Positions 51,243 to 59,841 of a stretch of DNA of 64,000 bases are shown one piece after another. The translations under genes and the position numbers were made by a program. This DNA is from Leptolinea sp. UBA5203 (GTDB taxonomy: Bacteria; Chloroflexota; Anaerolineae; Anaerolineales; Anaerolineaceae), in contig DHVR01000003.1 in the NCBI GenBank assembly GCA_002412765.1, positions 62,001 through 126,000 of the forward strand. Direction: 5' to 3'. Below the pieces are notes generated by a model that made no database searches, was not told the origin of the DNA, and worked only from the letters and a program-made list of their open reading frames with translations. The number at the start of each line of letters is the position of its first letter. Positions within the stretch are counted from its first letter, which is position 1.

Positions 51243-52827
51243 TTTCGGTCCCTTCCAGTGTAGAGAAAACCCAATCTCCGGCGACCATAGTAGCCAGCGG
51301 GCAGCAGGTCTGTAATTCCTCAAATGATAGGGTGGTTGGGTCAGATTCAAGGACGATTAGGTCAGCCAGGTATCCAGGGGAGAGTTTTCCGGCTATCTGT
51401 TCCATTCCTGCTGCAAAAGCTGGATGAAGCGTGTAGCCGTCTAAAGCTTGCTGCAGGGTTAACCGTTGATTGGCATGCCAGGATTTTCCAGTGGCAGGAT
51501 CCATCCGCGTGACCGCAGCATGTAGTCCTAAAAATGGATTGGGGTCAGCAACAGGCGCATCTGAGCCAAACGCGAGTTTCACCTGCCGGCTGTCCAGGGA
51601 TTTGAAAACGAACGACTGCTCTCCTCGGCCGGCTAAAGCGGTATCTGTGGTGTGAATGTCCATTGGGAGGTGGATCGGCTGCATGGAGGCAATGACCTGA
51701 AGGCTGGCAAATCGTTCCACATCCTCTGGCTGTAAGATTTGCGCATGCTCAATGCGATAGCGTACCCAGGGTAACTGATGATCAGTCTCATAGGTACGGA
51801 TTTTCTCAATGACATTCAGTACGGATTGGTTGGCTCGATCCCCAATAGCATGGGTAGCGACAGCAAACCCCTGTTCCCTGGCATGGAGATAAACCTGATA
51901 GAGTTCTTCTTCTGAGTAGAGCAATTCACCGCAGGAAGTACTGTTGGTAAAGGGTTCGAGAACGGATGCCGTATGAGGTCCAATGGCTCCATCCATGAAG
52001 CATTTTAATACACCCAGGCGAAGCATATCATCGCCAAATGCAGGATGGATTCCCAATGCAGGAACACCGGCAAATTGTTCCTGCCGCAGGTTTTTTACGA
52101 CTCTTAATTTTAAGGCGTTTTCTTGTTTCAGAAGTTGTAACCCTTGAAAGGTGAGAGCGCCATCAAAATCATGCACGGCGGTAATGCCCATGCGCCAGAG
52201 TCTGGATTGGGCTTCAAAGATTAATTTCGCCATCTCAGTTGGACTGGGATTGGGAATGACAGCTTCGACCAGATTTACTGCAGATTCAAGCAGAATACCG
52301 GTTGGGGAACCATCCGAATGACGAAGGATCGTGCCGCCCGCGGGATCCGGTGTTTGGGCATGAATTCCTGCAAGTTTTAATGCCCGGCTGTTTATCCAGG
52401 CGGCGTGCAGTGATTTGATGGTTAGATAAATGGGGTGTTGGGTGGTGATTTGGTCCAACATGGCTGCATCGCCAAATCCTTCCTCCCATAAATTTTGATC
52501 CCAGCCATGGCCCAACAGCCAGCTATTGGGTTGTGCCGATTGGGCAGCGAGGGCAACCCTGTCGAGGCAGGCCTGGCGCGTGGGTGTAGCACAATCAATT
52601 TTGGATAATCCCTGGCTGTACTGTCCAAGATGGATATGGCTGTCACACAATCCAGGCAAGACCACGGATTGGTGGAGATCAACGATTTTCTTTTCTTTGC
52701 ATGGAATTGAGAGGATATCATCCTTATTTCCAACAGCGACAAGTTGCCCATTCTCAATCGCCAGGGCATCTGCCCGGGGGTGATTTGCATCCTGTGTCAG
52801 AATCCTGGCATTGATCAGAACTTGCAT
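51235..52827 (-). CDS. Amidohydrolase, YtcJ-like
   Basis: A 530-aa metal-dependent hydrolase. It has DSHIHL (the HxH metal pair near residue 64), later His residues (VATHAIGDRA, RIEHAQI) and the Asp in AFGSDAPVADPNPF, as in the YtcJ/exoenzyme-regulatory AepA-like group. The N-terminal ALAIENGQLVAVG sheet and the C-terminal GYLADLIVLESDP composite domain are typical. The substrate is unknown. It overlaps the following kinase gene by 8 bases and begins 1 base after parB, so it is part of the long minus-strand transcript. Confidence 0.9.
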   Translation of the reverse strand: MQVLINARILTQDANHPRADALAIENGQLVAVGNKDDILSIPCKEKKIVDLHQSVVLPGLCDSHIHLGQYSQGLSKIDCATPTRQACLDRVALAAQSAQPNSWLLGHGWDQNLWEEGFGDAAMLDQITTQHPIYLTIKSLHAAWINSRALKLAGIHAQTPDPAGGTILRHSDGSPTGILLESAVNLVEAVIPNPSPTEMAKLIFEAQSRLWRMGITAVHDFDGALTFQGLQLLKQENALKLRVVKNLRQEQFAGVPALGIHPAFGDDMLRLGVLKCFMDGAIGPHTASVLEPFTNSTSCGELLYSEEELYQVYLHAREQGFAVATHAIGDRANQSVLNVIEKIRTYETDHQLPWVRYRIEHAQILQPEDVERFASLQVIASMQPIHLPMDIHTTDTALAGRGEQSFVFKSLDSRQVKLAFGSDAPVADPNPFLGLHAAVTRMDPATGKSWHANQRLTLQQALDGYTLHPAFAAGMEQIAGKLSPGYLADLIVLESDPTTLSFEELQTCCPLATMVAGDWVFSTLEGTEND

Positions 52828-52828
52828 T

Positions 52829-53698
52829 TTATCGCTCCGAAAATCGTTCTATAATCGCATTCAATTCTTCATCGGAATAATAGTGTAAAGTGACTGTGCC
52901 CCCACTTTTTCCATGTTTCAAGGTCACTTTTGTTCCCAGGGCAAGTCGGAGCTGATCTTCAATCTCTTTAATTTCAGGCGCTTTATTTTCTTTAACCGGA
53001 GATGCTTTTTTCTCACCTTGAAGTCTGTGGACTAATTCTTCGCTTTGGCGAACAGAGAGATGCTGCGACAAAATGGTTTGTAGTGCGGCAGTCTGGGATT
53101 GCGGACTGAGTAAAGCCAACAATACTCGCGCATGCCCTTCGGATATTTTTTCATCGCTAAGGGCATTTTGAATGGATGGGGGCAATTTGAGCAGCCGCAG
53201 CGTATTGGTAATGGCTACGCGGCTTTTGCCCACCCGTGTGGCAATTTCATCATGGGATAAATTAAATTCCTGGTTGAGCTGCAAATAGGCTTTGGCAGTC
53301 TCGAGGGGGGCTAAATTTTCGCGCTGCACGTTTTCAATTAAGGCCAGTTCCAGTTTTTCCTGTTCAGTGGTGTCCCGTAGAATGACAGGAACTTCTTTCA
53401 ATCCGGCGATTTCTGCAGCCCGCAAACGTCGTTCACCAGCGATCAGAATATATATTTGATCATCATCAGGATGCGTTGAAATAATCAGCGGTTGTATGAT
53501 GCCATGTTCCCGGATGGATGCAGCCAAAGATTCCAGTTCATCGTTGTTCATTTGATGCCGGGGTTGCCAGGGGTTGGGAATAATTTTGGTGAGCGCGACC
53601 ATCATGACACCGGTTTCACCACTTCCATGGGTTTCAAATTGTGGGGTGGTCGGAATGAGGGCTTCCAACCCTTTGCCTAAACCGCTTCTTTTTGCCAT
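52829..53698 (-). CDS. parB: Chromosome partitioning protein ParB
   Basis: ParB binds parS sites near the origin and spreads as a CTP-dependent clamp. The 289-aa product has the N-terminal RSGLGKGLEALIP, box I/CTP region IIPNPWQPRH, GERRLRAAE (box II), ENVQRENL, and an HTH (LSHDEIATRVGKSRVAITNT). A C-terminal dimerisation region (about 240-289) follows. The start at 53698 is preferred over an upstream in-frame codon without support. It lies 4 bases after parA. No convincing parS site is seen in the window. Confidence 0.95.
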   Translation of the reverse strand: MAKRSGLGKGLEALIPTTPQFETHGSGETGVMMVALTKIIPNPWQPRHQMNNDELESLAASIREHGIIQPLIISTHPDDDQIYILIAGERRLRAAEIAGLKEVPVILRDTTEQEKLELALIENVQRENLAPLETAKAYLQLNQEFNLSHDEIATRVGKSRVAITNTLRLLKLPPSIQNALSDEKISEGHARVLLALLSPQSQTAALQTILSQHLSVRQSEELVHRLQGEKKASPVKENKAPEIKEIEDQLRLALGTKVTLKHGKSGGTVTLHYYSDEELNAIIERFSER

Positions 53699-53702
53699 AG
53701 AG

Positions 53703-54500
53703 TTATCCCTTTCCGTCTGGATCAGGAATGATAATGCCATCCTGTGCCAAAATTTCTTTGGTGAGCGCCATGTAAGCCAGGGCGGCAGTAGATTCGGGAG
53801 CGTAAACGGTAATGGGCTGTCCGTAAGACGGAGCTTCAGCGATTCTTACCGAGCGAGGCACAATGGTGTCCAGTACTTTTTGAGGAAAGTGTTTTCGTAC
53901 TTCGTTTACCACGTCCATGGCCAGACGGGTGCGACCATCAAACATGGTCATGATCACGCCGCGGACTTGTAAGTCTTTGAACATGGAATTCTTTACCCGT
54001 TCAATGGTTTGAGTGAGCTGACCCAATCCTTCCAGAGCTAGATATTCACACTGCACCGGGATGAGTACCCCATCCTGAGCGGCAACCAGACCATTAATGG
54101 TCAGTAAACTGAGCGATGGGGGACAGTCGATGAGAATGTAATCATAGCGGTCTTTTATCGGTTCCAGGGCTTTTAATAGCCTTGTTTCACGATTCTCCAT
54201 ATCAATTAGCTCAACTTCTGCACCAGCCAGGGATGGTGATGAGGGCAGCAAGGAGATTTTTAAGCGCGGGTTGTGTAAAATATTGGGCAGTACGGTGGCG
54301 TTGCCAATCAACACTTCGTAAGTTCCATTTTTTACGGTTGCTTTGTCCACGCCTAAGGAGGATGTTGCGTTGGCCTGGGAATCCATATCAACCAACAATA
54401 CTTTTTGTCCAAAGTATCCTAAATAAGCTCCAATATTGATGGCGGACGTGGTTTTACCCACACCGCCTTTTTGATTTACCAGTGTATATATTTTTGTCAT
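53703..54500 (-). CDS. parA: Chromosome partitioning ATPase ParA/Soj
   Basis: ParA is the Walker-type ATPase that positions ParB-bound origins. The 265-aa product has the deviant Walker A KGGVGKTTSAINIG (residues 11-24, with the signature Lys11), VLLVDMDSQANATSSLG as the A' box, and Walker B YDYILIDCPPSLSLLT. It has the length of chromosomal Soj. It directly precedes parB on the minus strand and follows a PfkB-family kinase gene by 10 bases. Confidence 0.96.
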   Translation of the reverse strand: MTKIYTLVNQKGGVGKTTSAINIGAYLGYFGQKVLLVDMDSQANATSSLGVDKATVKNGTYEVLIGNATVLPNILHNPRLKISLLPSSPSLAGAEVELIDMENRETRLLKALEPIKDRYDYILIDCPPSLSLLTINGLVAAQDGVLIPVQCEYLALEGLGQLTQTIERVKNSMFKDLQVRGVIMTMFDGRTRLAMDVVNEVRKHFPQKVLDTIVPRSVRIAEAPSYGQPITVYAPESTAALAYMALTKEILAQDGIIIPDPDGKG

Positions 54501-54510
54501 AGCCCGTTTC

Positions 54511-55335
54511 TTATAAAATTTCCAAGGTTAGTTTTTTTATTTCATCCGCAGTTGGAATACTTTCCAATCCGGTTCTTGTAACCGATATTGCTGCCACTTG
54601 CACAGCAAATCTTGCCGCTTCCCAGGGATTTTTGGTTTGCGCATGGCGGATGAAGAATGCCGCGGCGAAAATATCACCAGCTCCTGTACTATCAATTTCA
54701 TCAACTACCGGCGCCGAGAAATAACGCATATCACCCTGCCAGTAGATTCGTACGCCTTTACGACCCTCTGTGACCGCTAATACCTGGCTGTCACGAGCAT
54801 ATGCATCTATTATATCCTCATCTTCGGCGATATCCTCAATACTGAAGATAATGGCATTAAACTCTTTTAAGATCCTGCCATCGGGTATGATCGGTGTCCG
54901 ATAAACCAAGCCATCCTTGTTCCAGAACCGCATGATACCCTGCGGAGTGAAGCCCTTGTATGAAGCAGAAAATTGATGAACCCATCCCGGGTCCACCTCT
55001 CGGGCAACGGGTCCGAAGTGGACAATTGAAGGGGAGAGCCATTCAGTTGGTAGAGCCTCTAACGAGATGGGGCCAGCCCATTCGTGGATGATTTGCTTGC
55101 GTAGATGATCTACCAGTATGTTTTCAAAGATCGTTGTGGACTTATTCAGAGGCGAAAACACAGGAATCGATGCGATTTCCGTAAGATCCAGATGGTTGAT
55201 TGCGCAGGAAGTTAGAATTCCAGGGGTATGCCCAAGTATTTGAGCGGTTTTAGCTGCATAAGCCGCTGTCCCACCTATTTGATATCCGGATTTTGTTTTA
55301 TCGCTTGTGATGTGTCCAATAACGAGATAATCCAA
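54511..55335 (-). CDS. PfkB-family carbohydrate kinase
   Basis: The 274-aa protein is a ribokinase-like sugar or nucleoside kinase. The catalytic motif DSTGAGDIFAAAF is near residue 215 (the Asp is the base), and VTEGRKGVRIY marks the preceding strand; the N-terminal GGTAAYAAKTAQILGH motif is the usual GG loop. The short N-terminus gives a compact member lacking a full lid. The sugar is unknown. The gene is upstream of parA with 10 bases between, so it may be in the same transcript, without an obvious functional link. Confidence 0.9.
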   Translation of the reverse strand: MDYLVIGHITSDKTKSGYQIGGTAAYAAKTAQILGHTPGILTSCAINHLDLTEIASIPVFSPLNKSTTIFENILVDHLRKQIIHEWAGPISLEALPTEWLSPSIVHFGPVAREVDPGWVHQFSASYKGFTPQGIMRFWNKDGLVYRTPIIPDGRILKEFNAIIFSIEDIAEDEDIIDAYARDSQVLAVTEGRKGVRIYWQGDMRYFSAPVVDEIDSTGAGDIFAAAFFIRHAQTKNPWEAARFAVQVAAISVTRTGLESIPTADEIKKLTLEIL

Positions 55336-55370
55336 GGATTGGAACTCCTGCTGATCATGGAATGCTGGCT

Positions 55371-55880
55371 TTAGGGTTCAAAATCCATCGAGAAATCATC
55401 AATGGAACGATTGATTGGGCTGCCATCCGCTTCTTTTCTTGCACCGGAAACAGGCGTTGCGCAGAACGGACAGAGATTCCATGGAAGGTCCATCAAATTT
55501 CCGCAATGTTCACAAGGTTTCTTTAATTTAATATGGCAGTTTGGGCAGGCTACCCAATTTTCCTTAATTCGCCGATTACAACCTGGGCAGAGAGGATTTT
55601 CTTCAATGGACTGTAATAGTGCTTCCTCTTCCAGGGATTTTTGATATTCCTCTTCGATTGAATGGGCGGGGCGAAGGATTAGGTAGATTACGATTCCGGG
55701 GAGGAAAAGAACGGCTACAATTAGCATGGAGAGAATATGGAACAGAATATCTTTTGTACGGGTTTTTATGTCCCGTAAAGTCCAGATAATTAAACTTAAC
55801 CATAATGCAATGACAAATGCTGCTGAAAAAGCAGTTAGAATTAGGGTAAGATTGTTAAGTGATGTAAAATCTAGATTCAT
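55371..55880 (-). CDS. Membrane protein with double zinc ribbon
   Basis: The 169-aa product has two membrane helices (about 10-33 and 43-67), an acidic segment with helix (about 72-92), then two treble-clef zinc ribbons: CPGCNRRIKENWVACPNCH (about 98-116) and CEHCGNLMDLPWNLCPFC (about 123-140). Such ribbons mediate protein contacts. No known function. A TATAAT is visible upstream and GGAG precedes the ATG. It may be the first gene of the kinase-parA-parB transcript, 35 bases upstream of the PfkB gene. Confidence 0.85.
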   Translation of the reverse strand: MNLDFTSLNNLTLILTAFSAAFVIALWLSLIIWTLRDIKTRTKDILFHILSMLIVAVLFLPGIVIYLILRPAHSIEEEYQKSLEEEALLQSIEENPLCPGCNRRIKENWVACPNCHIKLKKPCEHCGNLMDLPWNLCPFCATPVSGARKEADGSPINRSIDDFSMDFEP

Positions 55881-55968
55881 TTTTTCTCCAATAAGAAAAT
55901 TATAGCATGAAGTAGGTTACATCGTATAAAATTATCTGGAACCTAAATGGTTCCAGGAAAACCGGAAA

Positions 55969-56328
55969 ATGATTGAGGGAAACGTGTATTCAAAAAAAGA
56001 AATCATCATTGCTACACTCATCTCACTGGTCATATTAGCACTATGCATCGGCTCGATTGTCGCGGCCATCATGGTTGCATCCGCACCCCCGCCTCCTGCG
56101 CCAACGCTACCCAGCTCACTTTCCATGCCGCAATCAACGGATGATTTGATTAACACTCTGGCTGCGACTGTTGTTGGACAAGGCGGGGTGCCTGTTTCAC
56201 AATACAATGCAGATGTTCAATATGTACTGGATACCAGTGCGATTGCTTGTGTGGTTGTTTTATTTCTTATTTTAGGGGTAATTATTGGATTAGAATACTA
56301 CAATCGGAGGAAGGAAAAATCGGGTTAG
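55969..56328 (+). CDS. Small membrane protein of unknown function
   Basis: The 119-aa product has two hydrophobic helices (about 12-37 and 86-110) joined by a Pro-rich extracellular loop (APPPPAPTLPSSLSM and following). Nothing identifies a family. GTG at 55984 following GAGGGA is a possible alternative start that removes five residues. It is convergent with the TPR gene, overlapping by 4 bases at the stop codons. Confidence 0.6.
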   Translation: MIEGNVYSKKEIIIATLISLVILALCIGSIVAAIMVASAPPPPAPTLPSSLSMPQSTDDLINTLAATVVGQGGVPVSQYNADVQYVLDTSAIACVVVLFLILGVIIGLEYYNRRKEKSG

Positions 56329-57179
56329 GGTGTGATCGTTTCTTGTTTAATTTTTGAATAGATTCGTTTGGTGCAATTGGCACCATTGATATCGCATTCG
56401 GATACATAGGTCTCATTCTCATTGATGTAGCCGGTATAGACCCTTTTATCATAGTCAGGATGACCGACATACTTATACTCAAGGGTGAAAGAGATCAATT
56501 TCCCATCGGGCGTCTCCTGTCCTACCTGATATTGCCCATATGGAAAATCTTCTTTGTAATCCAGGGTGAAATGATTATGGTAAACAAAAGCAGACCAAAA
56601 ATCCTTCACTTGCCCCGTTGAACCGATGATTGTGGCTCCCATAACCGTCCCATCCGGATAAAAGCGCAGCAGATAATACGCCTGACGATCATTGAGGGGG
56701 CCAGTATCCAGATTGGAAAGGTACAAACCTTCATAACCAATAGGTGGCACCGGCTGGTTTGGGGGTTGGAAAATGAAGAAGAACAAGACAATTGCTATAA
56801 CACCAAAAAAAAGAAATACCGGCCATCGCGGGCGTTTTTTTTCAGTGAGGGGAACCTCTGACTTTTTTGGGATAATGATTGTTTTTGGACGAGGGTTCGG
56901 ATTGGTTGGCTGATCCGGTTCTTGTTGAGGTTTGATGTCACTTTCTTTTATTCTATGGATCGCTTTTTGAGTGGTTTGATTTTCGGGATTTAACGCAAGG
57001 GCTTGGTTAAGACAATAAATCTTTTGCTGGTTGGTTTTTAAACAGGAAGCAAGCCACAACCAGGCTACTTCATTTTCTGGTTGCTCTTTTAGAATGTTGG
57101 AAAGTATTTTGGCAGCTTCGGTTTTGTTTCCCGATTTTGCCAGATTGATGGCTTCCTTTAATTCTGATGTTGCGTCCAT
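56325..57179 (-). CDS. Membrane protein with TPR N-terminus
   Basis: The 284-aa product has two N-terminal TPR-like repeats (about 2-75, LKEAINLAKSGNKTEAAKIL and WLASCLKTNQQKIYCLNQAL), a Pro-rich, basic linker (about 83-115), one membrane helix (about 119-138) and a C-terminal extracellular beta domain (about 148-284, YYLLRFYPDGTVMGATIIGS). Function unknown. The start is divergent from radC. Two late cysteines (CDINGANC) may form a disulfide. Confidence 0.75.
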   Translation of the reverse strand: MDATSELKEAINLAKSGNKTEAAKILSNILKEQPENEVAWLWLASCLKTNQQKIYCLNQALALNPENQTTQKAIHRIKESDIKPQQEPDQPTNPNPRPKTIIIPKKSEVPLTEKKRPRWPVFLFFGVIAIVLFFFIFQPPNQPVPPIGYEGLYLSNLDTGPLNDRQAYYLLRFYPDGTVMGATIIGSTGQVKDFWSAFVYHNHFTLDYKEDFPYGQYQVGQETPDGKLISFTLEYKYVGHPDYDKRVYTGYINENETYVSECDINGANCTKRIYSKIKQETITP

Positions 57180-57289
57180 AACTGAGATCGATTTTTTTCC
57201 TTATTTTTTCTAATTTTGAGTATAGTATATTAAGTGGCGGGATCATAGCCTGCACCCCATAAAATTTCATTAAATCTTTGGTGGAAACG

Positions 57290-57997
57290 ATGAAAGAAAT
57301 CGAAAAACTCTACCGAATTAAGGATCTGGCCAGTGACCAACGCCCTCGGGAACGTTTGGCAGAAATTGGGGCGCAAGCCCTGACGGATGCGGAACTATTG
57401 GCAATTCTTCTGCGGGTGGGGAAGAAAGGAGAAAATGCCGTGCAGCTCGGACAACGCCTTTTGGATACTCACCAGGGATTGGAAGGGCTGTATAGGGCGG
57501 ATTATGCTGAATTATGTCAGTGTAATGGTATAGGTCAGGCCAAAGCGGCGCAGATCAAGGCGGCCATTGAATTGGGCGCAAGAATGAAGACCTTGAAGCA
57601 AACCTCAAGGCCGGTCATTCAAAGCCCGCAGGATGCCGTGGACCTGGTGCAATATGAGATGTCCGCTCTGGCACAGGAGAATCTATGGGTGATGGTGCTG
57701 GACACGCGCAATCGAGTCCTCAAGATTAACCGTCTGTATCGCGGGTCCTTAAATGCCTCCACAGTGCGCATCAGCGAAATATTCCGATCTGCCATACAGA
57801 TCAATGCGGCCTCCGTGATTTTGTTTCATAATCATCCCAGCGGGGATGCGTCCCCCAGCCCTGAGGATATTAAATTAACCACAGACATGGTTAAAGCTGG
57901 GAAATTATTGGATATTGAGGTTTTGGATCACATTGTTATTGGCCTGGGAGCTTTTGTCTCCATGAAAGAAAAAAGACTGGGATTCCCACCGGGATAA
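57290..57997 (+). CDS. radC: RadC-family JAB-domain protein
   Basis: A 235-aa RadC-like protein. An N-terminal helix-hairpin-helix part (about 12-105, RERLAEIGAQALTDAELLAI and CNGIGQAKAAQIKA) precedes the JAB/MPN metalloprotease-like domain with HNHPSGDASPSPED (His180, His182, Asp193). RadC was named for DNA repair, a role later disputed, and its true function is unknown. ATG at 57290 follows GGTGG; TTG at 57278 and GTG at 57281 are alternatives. No mobile-element context, so this is the chromosomal form. Confidence 0.93.
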   Translation: MKEIEKLYRIKDLASDQRPRERLAEIGAQALTDAELLAILLRVGKKGENAVQLGQRLLDTHQGLEGLYRADYAELCQCNGIGQAKAAQIKAAIELGARMKTLKQTSRPVIQSPQDAVDLVQYEMSALAQENLWVMVLDTRNRVLKINRLYRGSLNASTVRISEIFRSAIQINAASVILFHNHPSGDASPSPEDIKLTTDMVKAGKLLDIEVLDHIVIGLGAFVSMKEKRLGFPPG

Positions 57998-58050
57998 GTT
58001 ATGGATAGGGGAGCGCTTCGTCGAAACTTGATCATTCCGGCATTTGGTGG

Positions 58051-58109
58051 GTAGGGCTTCAAGGTTGAACATCATGGTTGGCTTATTGAACCGCTCAACA
58101 GCACCCTAC
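58051..58109. repeat. Imperfect inverted repeat between radC and the tRNA gene
   Basis: The element starts with GTAGGGCTTCAAGGTTGAA and ends with TTGAACCGCTCAACAGCACC plus CTAC, giving terminal GTAGGG/CCCTAC and internal TTGAA-type matches. It resembles a small non-autonomous or REP-type element. It differs in sequence from the palindromes at 12.3 and 30.5 kb except for the GTAGGG ends. Confidence 0.4.
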
Positions 58110-58125
58110 GAAATACAATGGATTG

Positions 58126-58154
58126 TTGACAAAAGGTCCAAACCATAGTATTAT
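58126..58154 (+). promoter_or_regulatory. Promoter of the CAT-anticodon tRNA gene
   Basis: TTGACA (58126-58131) and TATTAT (58149-58154) have a 17-base spacer; transcription should start near 58161, 14 bases before the tRNA 5' end. Confidence 0.8.
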
Positions 58155-58174
58155 TTTTCCCGTCCAACTGACAC

Positions 58175-58246
58175 GGCGAGGTAGCTCAGTGGCAGAGCAG
58201 GGGACTCATAAGCCCTTGGTCGTGAGTTCAACTCTCACTCTCGCCA
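58175..58246 (+). tRNA. tRNA with CAT anticodon (elongator Met, or Ile2)
   Basis: The 72-base gene folds as a cloverleaf: acceptor GGCGAGG with TCTCGCC, D-arm GCTC/GAGC, anticodon loop CTCATAA with CAT, and T-arm GTGAG/CTCAC with TTCAACT. The CCA end is not encoded. The anticodon stem GGGGA/GCCCT has an A-G mismatch next to the loop. CAT may mean elongator methionine or, if the C becomes lysidine, isoleucine-2; the context does not decide. Initiator type is excluded by the lack of three G-C pairs. A strong promoter and a terminator flank it. Confidence 0.93.
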
Positions 58247-58253
58247 CAAGAAT

Positions 58254-58280
58254 AAACCTGTGAAAACGGGTTTTTTCTTT
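58254..58280 (+). terminator. Rho-independent terminator after the tRNA gene
   Basis: AAACCTGT pairs with ACGGGTTT (one T-G pair) around a GAAA loop, followed by a T-run. It lies 7 bases after the tRNA. Confidence 0.8.
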
Positions 58281-58417
58281 TAATTCCCTACTATACGCGT
58301 TGCGTTTGATTCCCCCAATATTACTCTGAGCCACTTAGGGTCCATTTTTATTTACTAATCAATAGATTATTCATTCCCCATCTTTACGGTGAGATGAGGT
58401 TTTTTTGCTTGCAGGCA

Positions 58418-58446
58418 TTGACAAAACAGAAAGTAACTTGTAATAT
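58418..58446 (+). promoter_or_regulatory. Promoter of the padR operon
   Basis: TTGACA (58418-58423) and TAATAT (58441-58446) are 17 bases apart. The -10 lies in the left end of the large palindrome at 58442-58479, so a bound repressor would block it. Confidence 0.75.
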
Positions 58447-58479
58447 AGGATTGGTACTATATAGTACTAATCCTATATT
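58442..58479. promoter_or_regulatory. 38-bp palindrome, candidate PadR operator
   Basis: The 38-base sequence is palindromic with a single mismatched pair (G58453 opposite T58468) and no loop; the centre is GTACTATATAGTAC. It overlaps the -10 and the transcription start of the padR gene and ends 13 bases before its ATG. This is the expected place for autoregulation by PadR; the exact contact bases are not known. Confidence 0.7.
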
Positions 58480-58492
58480 GGAAGAATCTATT

Positions 58493-59050
58493 ATGTCTTT
58501 GGAACATGCCATTCTTGGGTTTCTTAATCAACGTCCTTATTCAGGATATGACTTAAAAAAGATCTTTGATACCTCCATCCGGCACTTTTGGCCGGCGGAT
58601 CAAAGCCAAATCTACCGTACCCTCTCCCGTATGACCAAATTGGGTTGGGTTAACAACCAGGTCATCAAGCAGGAATCCAGACCGGATCGGAAGGAATACT
58701 CCATCACGTCTGAAGGAAAGGATGAATTTCGCCGCTGGTTGACCACACCTTTACCCCCGGAAGAAAATCGGAGCGCAGATATGATCCAGGTGTTCTTCGC
58801 CAGTGAGTTGACGGATGAAGAAGCACTGGAGATCTTCGAACGAGCACAGGTTAATATCAAAATGGGATTGGCTCATTATGCCCAGATTTCCCGTGATCCA
58901 AAGCAATATTCGCAGTATACCCATTCACCCCGGGATTTCTTCTTTTGGATGCTGACTCTGGATGTTGGTGTCAATATGTTGGAAAGTAATCTCAATTTTA
59001 TTGAGCAAGTTATAAACAAAATTCGGAATGGGGAAGTCCCCAGCGCCTAA
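58493..59050 (+). CDS. PadR-family transcriptional regulator
   Basis: A 185-aa PadR-type regulator. The winged-helix domain (about 1-85) reads LEHAILGFLNQRPYSGYDLK, IYRTLSRMTKLGWV and the wing KEYSITSEGKDEFRRWL; the C-terminal helical domain (about 95-180) mediates dimerisation, as in AphA/Vir_act_alpha_C proteins. The ATG at 58493 follows GGAAGAATC and lies just after the 38-bp operator; longer in-frame reading would cross that operator. It is followed by an iron-sulfur membrane protein gene 20 bases downstream, the likely target. Confidence 0.92.
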   Translation: MSLEHAILGFLNQRPYSGYDLKKIFDTSIRHFWPADQSQIYRTLSRMTKLGWVNNQVIKQESRPDRKEYSITSEGKDEFRRWLTTPLPPEENRSADMIQVFFASELTDEEALEIFERAQVNIKMGLAHYAQISRDPKQYSQYTHSPRDFFFWMLTLDVGVNMLESNLNFIEQVINKIRNGEVPSA

Positions 59051-59070
59051 AAATTTATAGGAGTTATCCC

Positions 59071-59817
59071 ATGAATCGTCAACTACCCACCCGTCAAAGA
59101 ATTCGCAAAGCCATGGTGATTATTGCTTTTTTGTCCTTCCCCATCACCATGAATTTCTTATCCCCTTACGTCATCATCGACAGCGCCATGCACGGCATTG
59201 TTAATGGCAGTCTGATTCTGTTTGGCTTGATGTTCCTCTCTTCTTTGTTTTTGGGTCGTGCCTGGTGTGGTTGGGTTTGTCCCGGAGGAGGCATGCAGGA
59301 GATCATTGAACCAGTCAATAATCGTCTGGTGAATGGCAAACAAATGGATTGGATCAAATGGATGGTTTGGATCCCCTGGGTCAGTATCATTGCCTGGCTG
59401 GTGATAAAGGCGGGCGGGTACACATCTGTCGATTTTCTCTATATGACAGATCACGGGATTTCCGTCGATGAACCCATGAAATTCATCATATATTATTCTG
59501 TTGTGTTTTTACTGATTGGAATTGCAGCTTTTGTCGGAAAACGAGCCAGCTGCCATACCATCTGCTGGATGGCGCCGTTCATGATGATCGGACGCTGGAT
59601 ACGTAATCAATTGGGTTGGGCTTCTCTGCAATTACAGGCAAATTCAGAGGATTGCACGAATTGTAAACAATGCACCAAGAACTGCTTGATGAGTCTGGAT
59701 GTGAATGCCATGGTTCAAAATGGAAAGATGGAGAATTCGGAATGCATCTTGTGTGGTACCTGCGTGGATCAGTGTCCATCCCAGGTGATTCATTATGCAT
59801 TTGTTAGGCCCAAGTAA
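59071..59817 (+). CDS. NapH/CcoG-like membrane ferredoxin (4Fe-4S)
   Basis: The 248-aa protein has four membrane segments (about 15-32, 42-62, 90-112, 132-155), a CxxxCP motif WCGWVCPGGGMQE after the second, a second Cys pair (ASCHTICWM), and two C-terminal ferredoxin motifs CTNCKQCTKNCLM and CILCGTCVDQCP. This is the NapH/polyferredoxin plan for electron transfer at the membrane. The redox partner is not encoded nearby. AGGAGTTATCCC precedes the ATG. It forms an operon with padR. Confidence 0.9.
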   Translation: MNRQLPTRQRIRKAMVIIAFLSFPITMNFLSPYVIIDSAMHGIVNGSLILFGLMFLSSLFLGRAWCGWVCPGGGMQEIIEPVNNRLVNGKQMDWIKWMVWIPWVSIIAWLVIKAGGYTSVDFLYMTDHGISVDEPMKFIIYYSVVFLLIGIAAFVGKRASCHTICWMAPFMMIGRWIRNQLGWASLQLQANSEDCTNCKQCTKNCLMSLDVNAMVQNGKMENSECILCGTCVDQCPSQVIHYAFVRPK

Positions 59818-59841
59818 CAAAATATCATTTTTCACCTGAGT

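Noticed and set aside
54180..54197. TGTTTCACGATT resembling half of a parS site inside parA
   Set aside because: Only the left half fits the palindromic consensus; similar half-sites occur elsewhere by chance.
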